From the NCBI GenBank assembly GCA_016284975.1, contig JAEEPV010000288.1, forward strand, positions 1 to 21,113: a stretch of DNA of 21,113 nt, in the 5' to 3' direction. Origin of the DNA: Solobacterium sp. Its GTDB lineage: Bacteria > Bacillota_I > Bacilli_A > Erysipelotrichales > Erysipelotrichaceae. The translations under genes were made by a program, and so were the position numbers. Below are positions 14,445-21,113 of this stretch, piece by piece. Under the pieces are notes generated by a model. It was not told the origin of the DNA and searched no databases. It saw only the letters and a list, made by a program, of their open reading frames with translations. The number at the start of each line of letters is the position of its first letter. Positions within the stretch are counted from its first letter, which is position 1.

Positions 14445-15154
14445 CGATACAATCCGATGTATATGTCATCCTATTGATCACCATACTGCTTGGAATCGGC
14501 ATTATTTTGCTTTCAAAGAAACTGAAAAAGGCAGATCCCCTGGAGAAGCCGACCGGTATTCTGGTTCCGGTCCTCTGGGCAATCGATATCGTGCACCGCA
14601 ATGTCGTAAACAATGTCGGAGAGAAAACGGCAGATATTCTGACCCCGTACATTCTTGTGCTCTGGGTTTATATCTTCGTTGCCAATACGATTTCCCTGTT
14701 TGGCCTCAGTTCCCCGACATCCAACCTGTCGGTAACCCTGCTTCTGGCCTTTCTGACGTGGCTTCTGATTCAGATTACGGAACTGAAATATCAGGGGTTC
14801 AGCGGATACATGCATGGCTTTCTGGAGCCGCTGGCAGTGATGCTGCCGATGAATATTGTCGGTAAGTTTTCGATCATGATTTCAATGTCGGTCCGTCTGT
14901 TCGGAAATATTCTCTGCGGCGGAATCATGATGCAGCTGGTGTATGGTGCCACCCAGGCGCTTTCCAATGCAATTGCGGGCTTCTTTGGTGCCAAGGGCGG
15001 CGTATTCAACTTTATCGGTCCGATCGTCGCACCGGTGCTGCATGCATATTTTGATTTGTTTGCCGGCTTCATTCAGACGCTGGTATTTGTCACATTAACG
15101 ATGGTTCTCATCGGGAATGATATTCCCGAAGATGTACGAAACGGTATCGCATAG
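14441..15154 (+). CDS. atpB: F0 ATP synthase subunit a
   Basis: A 237-aa polytopic membrane protein with the conserved ion-channel helix GKFSIMISMSVRLFGNILCGG, where Arg152 is the essential stator arginine facing the c-ring. The C-terminal helix HAYFDLFAGFIQTLVFVTLTMV is also family-typical. Five to six transmembrane segments are visible. It has a very strong ribosome binding site, AAAGGAGG (14426-14433), seven bases before ATG 14441. The stop is followed 12 bases later by atpE. Confidence 0.96.
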   Translation: MTIQSDVYVILLITILLGIGIILLSKKLKKADPLEKPTGILVPVLWAIDIVHRNVVNNVGEKTADILTPYILVLWVYIFVANTISLFGLSSPTSNLSVTLLLAFLTWLLIQITELKYQGFSGYMHGFLEPLAVMLPMNIVGKFSIMISMSVRLFGNILCGGIMMQLVYGATQALSNAIAGFFGAKGGVFNFIGPIVAPVLHAYFDLFAGFIQTLVFVTLTMVLIGNDIPEDVRNGIA

Positions 15155-15166
15155 GAGGATAAAAAT

Positions 15167-15406
15167 ATGGATATCAATAAAGGTTTAATTGCCATTGGCG
15201 CAGGTCTTGCGGTCATGGCCGGTATGATGACCGGTCTTGGTGAAGGTATGGCAGCAGCTCACGCTTGTGATGCGATCGGTAAGAATCCGGAAGCGGAATC
15301 CAAGATCCGTTCCAACATGATTCTCGGTATCGCGCTGTCCGAGACGGTCGCGATTTACGGCCTTCTGGTTTCGATCCTGCTGATGTTCGTTTATCCGAAC
15401 CTCTGA
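15167..15406 (+). CDS. atpE: F0 ATP synthase subunit c (possible two-carboxylate Na+-type)
   Basis: A 79-aa hairpin protein that forms the rotor ring. Helix 1 (about 5-33) holds the glycine-rich GLGEGMAA, with Glu26 where Ilyobacter has the Na+ ligand Gln32. The polar loop is GKNPEAE. Helix 2 carries the ion-binding Glu59 followed by Thr60 and, five residues after the Glu, Tyr64. Aligned with Ilyobacter (Gln32, Glu65, Ser66, Tyr70), every Na+-type side-chain position holds a compatible residue. Two carboxylates (Glu26 and Glu59) match the Fusobacterium-type Na+ site. A glutamate in helix 1 alone is not decisive, because streptococcal c-subunits, as I recall, also have LGEG. AGGAGGAT overlapping the atpB stop gives strong translation, as expected for the multi-copy subunit. 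Confidence 0.95.
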   Translation: MDINKGLIAIGAGLAVMAGMMTGLGEGMAAAHACDAIGKNPEAESKIRSNMILGIALSETVAIYGLLVSILLMFVYPNL

Positions 15407-15425
15407 GATATCGGAGACGTGAACA

Positions 15426-15938
15426 ATGATTGATGTTGACATCGTAGGACAGCTGATTCCGAATCCTGTTACGATGCTCACACAGCTTTTAAGTACACTG
15501 ATCCTGTTTCTGCTGATGAAGAAATATCTGTGGTCTTCCGTCAAGGAATTCCTTGCGGTGCGTGCAGATAAGATGCAGGAAGATCTTGCGGCAGGCGAGC
15601 AGGCTAGAAGCGCGGCGGAAAGCGACCGCGAAGAAGCGGCTCTGCAGCTGAAGAATGCCGGAACGAAATCCGAAGAGATCGTAGCGGCAGCCGTAAGGGA
15701 AGCCGGCAACCGGAAGGATGAGATCCTTGCGGACGCGAACCGGGAAGCAGAACAGGTCAAAAACAAAGCGCGTGAGCAGATGCAGGCGGAACGCGAAGCT
15801 ATGTACAGCGACATGCAGAAGGAAATGATCGAGGTTGCGATGAGCGCCGCGGGCAAACTTCTGGCAAAGGATAACGGCGAAGAACTTGACCGTCAGGCGA
15901 TCGATGCCTTTGTAAAGGAAGCGACCGATGGTAAGTGA
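15426..15938 (+). CDS. atpF: F0 ATP synthase subunit b
   Basis: A 170-aa peripheral-stalk protein. One N-terminal membrane helix (about 17-36, QLLSTLILFLLMKKYLW) is followed by a long charged helical stalk rich in Ala, Glu and Arg (about 40-160), which dimerises as a coiled coil and binds delta. Length is normal. The ribosome binding site GGAGA lies nine bases before ATG 15426. Its end overlaps atpH by 11 bases. Confidence 0.95.
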   Translation: MIDVDIVGQLIPNPVTMLTQLLSTLILFLLMKKYLWSSVKEFLAVRADKMQEDLAAGEQARSAAESDREEAALQLKNAGTKSEEIVAAAVREAGNRKDEILADANREAEQVKNKAREQMQAEREAMYSDMQKEMIEVAMSAAGKLLAKDNGEELDRQAIDAFVKEATDGK

Positions 15939-16470
15939 TGTTGCGAGCCGGTATGCCGAAGCGCTGTTCCAGCTGTCAAAAGAAGAAGATAAGGTAGAAG
16001 AACGGAAAGAAGAGGCACAGGTACTGCGTGAAGTACTGAATCGTGATCCGGAACTTCTGACGTTTTTCCGTGCCGTAAAAGTAACGGACGAGGAAAAGAA
16101 GACTGTGGTAGATTCGGTCTTCGCATCTTTTCTGCCGTCGACCAGAAACTTTCTGAAGCTATTGATCGACAAGGACCGTACGTTTTATCTGGATGAGATC
16201 TTAAAGGAGTACATCCGGCATGCCAATCTGGAACTCGGCATTGAGACCGCTGTGGTCGCAAGCGCGAGAAAACTGGATGAAACGCAGATGGAACGGATCC
16301 GTCAGGCGCTGGAGAAGAAGACAGGCCACCGGGTACAACTCGTCAATACCATTGATAAATCATTAATTGCAGGAATCAAAGTAACCGCGGGCAATACCGT
16401 AACCGATGTTACCGTAGCCCGACAGATAGAAGGAATGAAGGAAGCACTCCTGAAAGGAGGAAACGCATGA
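15928..16470 (+). CDS. atpH: F1 ATP synthase subunit delta
   Basis: A 180-aa stator subunit that links alpha3beta3 to the b dimer. It has the typical start ([16 protein letters not shown]), a central helical N-domain with [12 protein letters not shown] and [10 protein letters not shown], and the C-terminal [44 protein letters not shown]. It overlaps atpF (11 bases) and atpA (ATGA, four bases). AAGGA about eight bases upstream supports ATG 15928. Confidence 0.95.
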   Translation: MVSDVASRYAEALFQLSKEEDKVEERKEEAQVLREVLNRDPELLTFFRAVKVTDEEKKTVVDSVFASFLPSTRNFLKLLIDKDRTFYLDEILKEYIRHANLELGIETAVVASARKLDETQMERIRQALEKKTGHRVQLVNTIDKSLIAGIKVTAGNTVTDVTVARQIEGMKEALLKGGNA

Positions 16471-17990
16471 AACAGATCAGACCGGAAGAAATCAGTTCTC
16501 TGATTAAGGAACAGATCAAGAACTATGATCAGAAGATTCATTCGGATGATGTAGGCTATGTCATCAGTACCGGTGACGGCATTGCCATGGTTCAGGGAAT
16601 CGACAACGCAATGAGCAGTGAGCTTCTGGAACTGCCCCATGGTGTATATGGAATGGTTCTGAACCTGGAAGAAGATCACATCGGTATCGTTCTGCTGGGT
16701 GATGACACCCTGATCCGGGAAGGCGACGAAGTACGCCGGACCGGCAGGATCGTAGAAGTCCCGGTTGGCGACGGTATGCTGGGGCGTGTTGTAAACGCAC
16801 TGGGACAGCCGATCGATAACCGTGGACCGATTGAATATACAAAGACCCGCGCGGTTGAACGTGTCGCGCCGGGTGTCATGACCCGTAAGGGCGTCAATCA
16901 GCCGTTGATGACCGGACTGAAGATCATCGACAGTATGATCCCGATCGGAAAAGGTCAGCGTGAGCTGATCATCGGTGACCGTGAAACCGGTAAGACCGCA
17001 ATTGCGATCGACACGATCATCAATCAGAAAGGCAAAAACGTAAACTGCATCTATGTCGCAATCGGACAGAAGGAATCGACCGTTGCGCGTCTTGTGCAGA
17101 AGCTTCGCGAACACGATGCGATGGAATATACGACGATCGTCAATGCCTCGGCTTCCGAGTCCGCGCCGCAGCAGTATCTTGCGCCGTATGCAGGATGCGC
17201 AATCGGCGAAGAGTGGATGGAACAGGGCAAGGATGTTCTCATCGTTTACGATGATCTCTCCAAGCACGCGGTCGCTTACCGTACAATGTCTCTTTTGCTC
17301 CGCAGACCTCCGGGACGTGAAGCGTATCCGGGTGATGTCTTCTACCTGCATTCAAGACTTCTGGAGCGGGCTGCGAAGCTGAGTGATGAACTGGGCGGCG
17401 GTTCTCTTACCGCGCTGCCGATCATTGAGACGCAGGCAGGCGATATCTCCGCCTATATTCCGACCAATGTCATTTCAATTACCGACGGTCAGATCTTCTT
17501 ACAGACCGATCTGTTTGCCTCGGGTATCCGTCCGGCAGTAGACTCCGGTCTTTCGGTATCCCGTGTCGGTTCTCATGCGCAGACCAAGGCGATGAAGAAG
17601 GAGTCTTCCTCTTTGAAGCTGGAACTGGCGCAGTACCATGAAATGCTGGCATTTGCACAGTTTGGCTCCGACCTTGATCCGACGACCAAGAAGATCATCG
17701 AACACGGCACCCGTCTCACAGAGCTGCTCAAGCAGCCGCAGTACAGCCCGATGGCAATGGAAGACCAGGCGCTCTCCCTGTATGCGGCAAAGAACGGCAT
17801 TATTGATGAGGTCAGCACGGAAGAAGTGGCAGAGTTTGAAAAGAAGATTCTGAGAACATTCCATGACAGTCATAAAGACATTCTGGAAGAGATCCGTACG
17901 ACCGGTGACATCAGCGATGAGCTGAGTGAGAAGATCAAAGCCGCAATGAATGCGATACTTGAAGATTACCGTCTGGTAAAGGGAGCTTAG
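16467..17990 (+). CDS. atpA: F1 ATP synthase subunit alpha
   Basis: A 507-aa non-catalytic nucleotide-binding subunit. Walker A GDRETGKT is at 170-177, with [48 protein letters not shown] as the central catalytic-interface region, and [10 protein letters not shown] carrying the arginine finger that reaches into the neighbouring beta site. Length is normal. AGGAGG lies eight bases before ATG 16467, inside atpH. Confidence 0.97.
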   Translation: MKQIRPEEISSLIKEQIKNYDQKIHSDDVGYVISTGDGIAMVQGIDNAMSSELLELPHGVYGMVLNLEEDHIGIVLLGDDTLIREGDEVRRTGRIVEVPVGDGMLGRVVNALGQPIDNRGPIEYTKTRAVERVAPGVMTRKGVNQPLMTGLKIIDSMIPIGKGQRELIIGDRETGKTAIAIDTIINQKGKNVNCIYVAIGQKESTVARLVQKLREHDAMEYTTIVNASASESAPQQYLAPYAGCAIGEEWMEQGKDVLIVYDDLSKHAVAYRTMSLLLRRPPGREAYPGDVFYLHSRLLERAAKLSDELGGGSLTALPIIETQAGDISAYIPTNVISITDGQIFLQTDLFASGIRPAVDSGLSVSRVGSHAQTKAMKKESSSLKLELAQYHEMLAFAQFGSDLDPTTKKIIEHGTRLTELLKQPQYSPMAMEDQALSLYAAKNGIIDEVSTEEVAEFEKKILRTFHDSHKDILEEIRTTGDISDELSEKIKAAMNAILEDYRLVKGA

Positions 17991-17991
17991 T

Positions 17992-20650
<2,659 letters not shown>

Positions 20651-20696
20651 CAAAACCTGCCGCAGATACGAACTTTCAGAAACAGGAGAAGTGGAA

Positions 20697-21113
20697 ATGG
20701 AATTAATTCAGAGTTTTTCCGTAGACCACACCCGTATCGTTCCCGGTATTTTCACAAGCCGGGTTGACCATCTGGGTGACTATGCGGTAACGACCTATGA
20801 TGTACGGCTGAAACGTCCGAACCGGGAGCCGGTTATCGATATTCTGGCGATGCATTCGATGGAACACCTGATCGCAACCTATCTTCGCAACGATCCGGAA
20901 TGGAAAGACGAAGTGATTTACTGGGGACCGATGGGCTGCCTTACCGGATTTTATCTCATCCTGAAAGGAAACCGCCCTTCCAGAGAGCTCTATGATCTGA
21001 TGTTAAAAGCCTTCCGTTCCGTCAAAGACGCGACAGAAGTGCCCGGCACCGCTCCCGAAAACTGCGGATACTGCCGCATGCACAACCTTGATATGGCAAA
21101 ATGGTACGCAGAC
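20697..21113 (+). CDS. luxS: S-ribosylhomocysteine lyase LuxS, C-terminus cut by window edge
   Basis: The first 139 residues of LuxS (family about 150-160) are present. The zinc site shows as HSMEH (His53, Glu56 as base, His57) and Cys123; the catalytic GPMGCLTGFYL has Cys81. LuxS splits S-ribosylhomocysteine into homocysteine and the AI-2 precursor DPD, recycling the methyl cycle and supplying AI-2. AGGAG (20684-20688) is eight bases before ATG 20697. The atpC stop is 46 bases upstream, and no terminator or clear promoter lies between. Confidence 0.95.
   Translation, partial: MELIQSFSVDHTRIVPGIFTSRVDHLGDYAVTTYDVRLKRPNREPVIDILAMHSMEHLIATYLRNDPEWKDEVIYWGPMGCLTGFYLILKGNRPSRELYDLMLKAFRSVKDATEVPGTAPENCGYCRMHNLDMAKWYAD

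Overview
This is a plus-strand-only window from a low-to-moderate GC Bacillota (Firmicutes) chromosome. The gene content (dnaX-ybaB-recR, mnmG, rsmG-noc-parA-parB, a complete F-type ATP synthase operon, luxS, strong AGGAGG-type ribosome binding sites) fits a Bacillus/Erysipelotrichia-like lineage. The exact class is inferred, not proven. Genes ending in TGA elsewhere, and TGG used for Trp, show the standard code is in use.

Layout. (1) 1-1621 is an AT-richer block carrying the end of a macrodomain (ADP-ribosyl hydrolase) gene and a SirTM-type sirtuin. This is the known writer/eraser pair for protein ADP-ribosylation. The macrodomain frame is broken by a TGA exactly where relatives have a conserved Cys, and the sirtuin has lost three of the four zinc-ribbon cysteines. 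(2) 1622-1922 is a gene-free stretch with two intrinsic terminators and a -10-like element before dnaX. (3) 1923-6257 holds dnaX, ybaB/ebfC, recR and fhs: clamp loader, nucleoid protein, recombination mediator and one-carbon metabolism. (4) 6272-10832 holds an uncharacterised 300-aa protein with a PUA/EVE-like N-terminus, mnmG, an uncharacterised 194-aa protein with a ThyX-like pattern, and a GHL10-type lipoprotein, all overlapping or nearly so. (5) 10864-14086 is rsmG, noc, parA and parB: 16S rRNA methylation, division-site protection and chromosome segregation. (6) 14073-20650 is atpI-B-E-F-H-A-G-D-C, complete, with atpI overlapping parB. (7) 20697 to the end is luxS, cut by the window edge.

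The dnaX-ybaB-recR and mnmG-rsmG-noc-parAB groups both lie near oriC in Bacillus, on opposite sides. Here they sit in one colinear run, and two DnaA-box-like 9-mers lie just upstream of rsmG. From recR to luxS almost every junction is an overlap or a gap of under 50 bases, so long polycistronic transcripts are likely.

The observations most worth following are the TGA in the macrodomain together with the zinc-ribbon loss in its sirtuin partner, a c-subunit with two glutamates that suggests Na+ coupling, the ThyX-like and EVE-like unknowns embedded among housekeeping genes, an 18-bp palindrome masking the mnmG ribosome binding site, and the DnaA-box pair with an almost leaderless rsmG. I found no tRNA, rRNA, CRISPR array, insertion sequence or convincing parS site.
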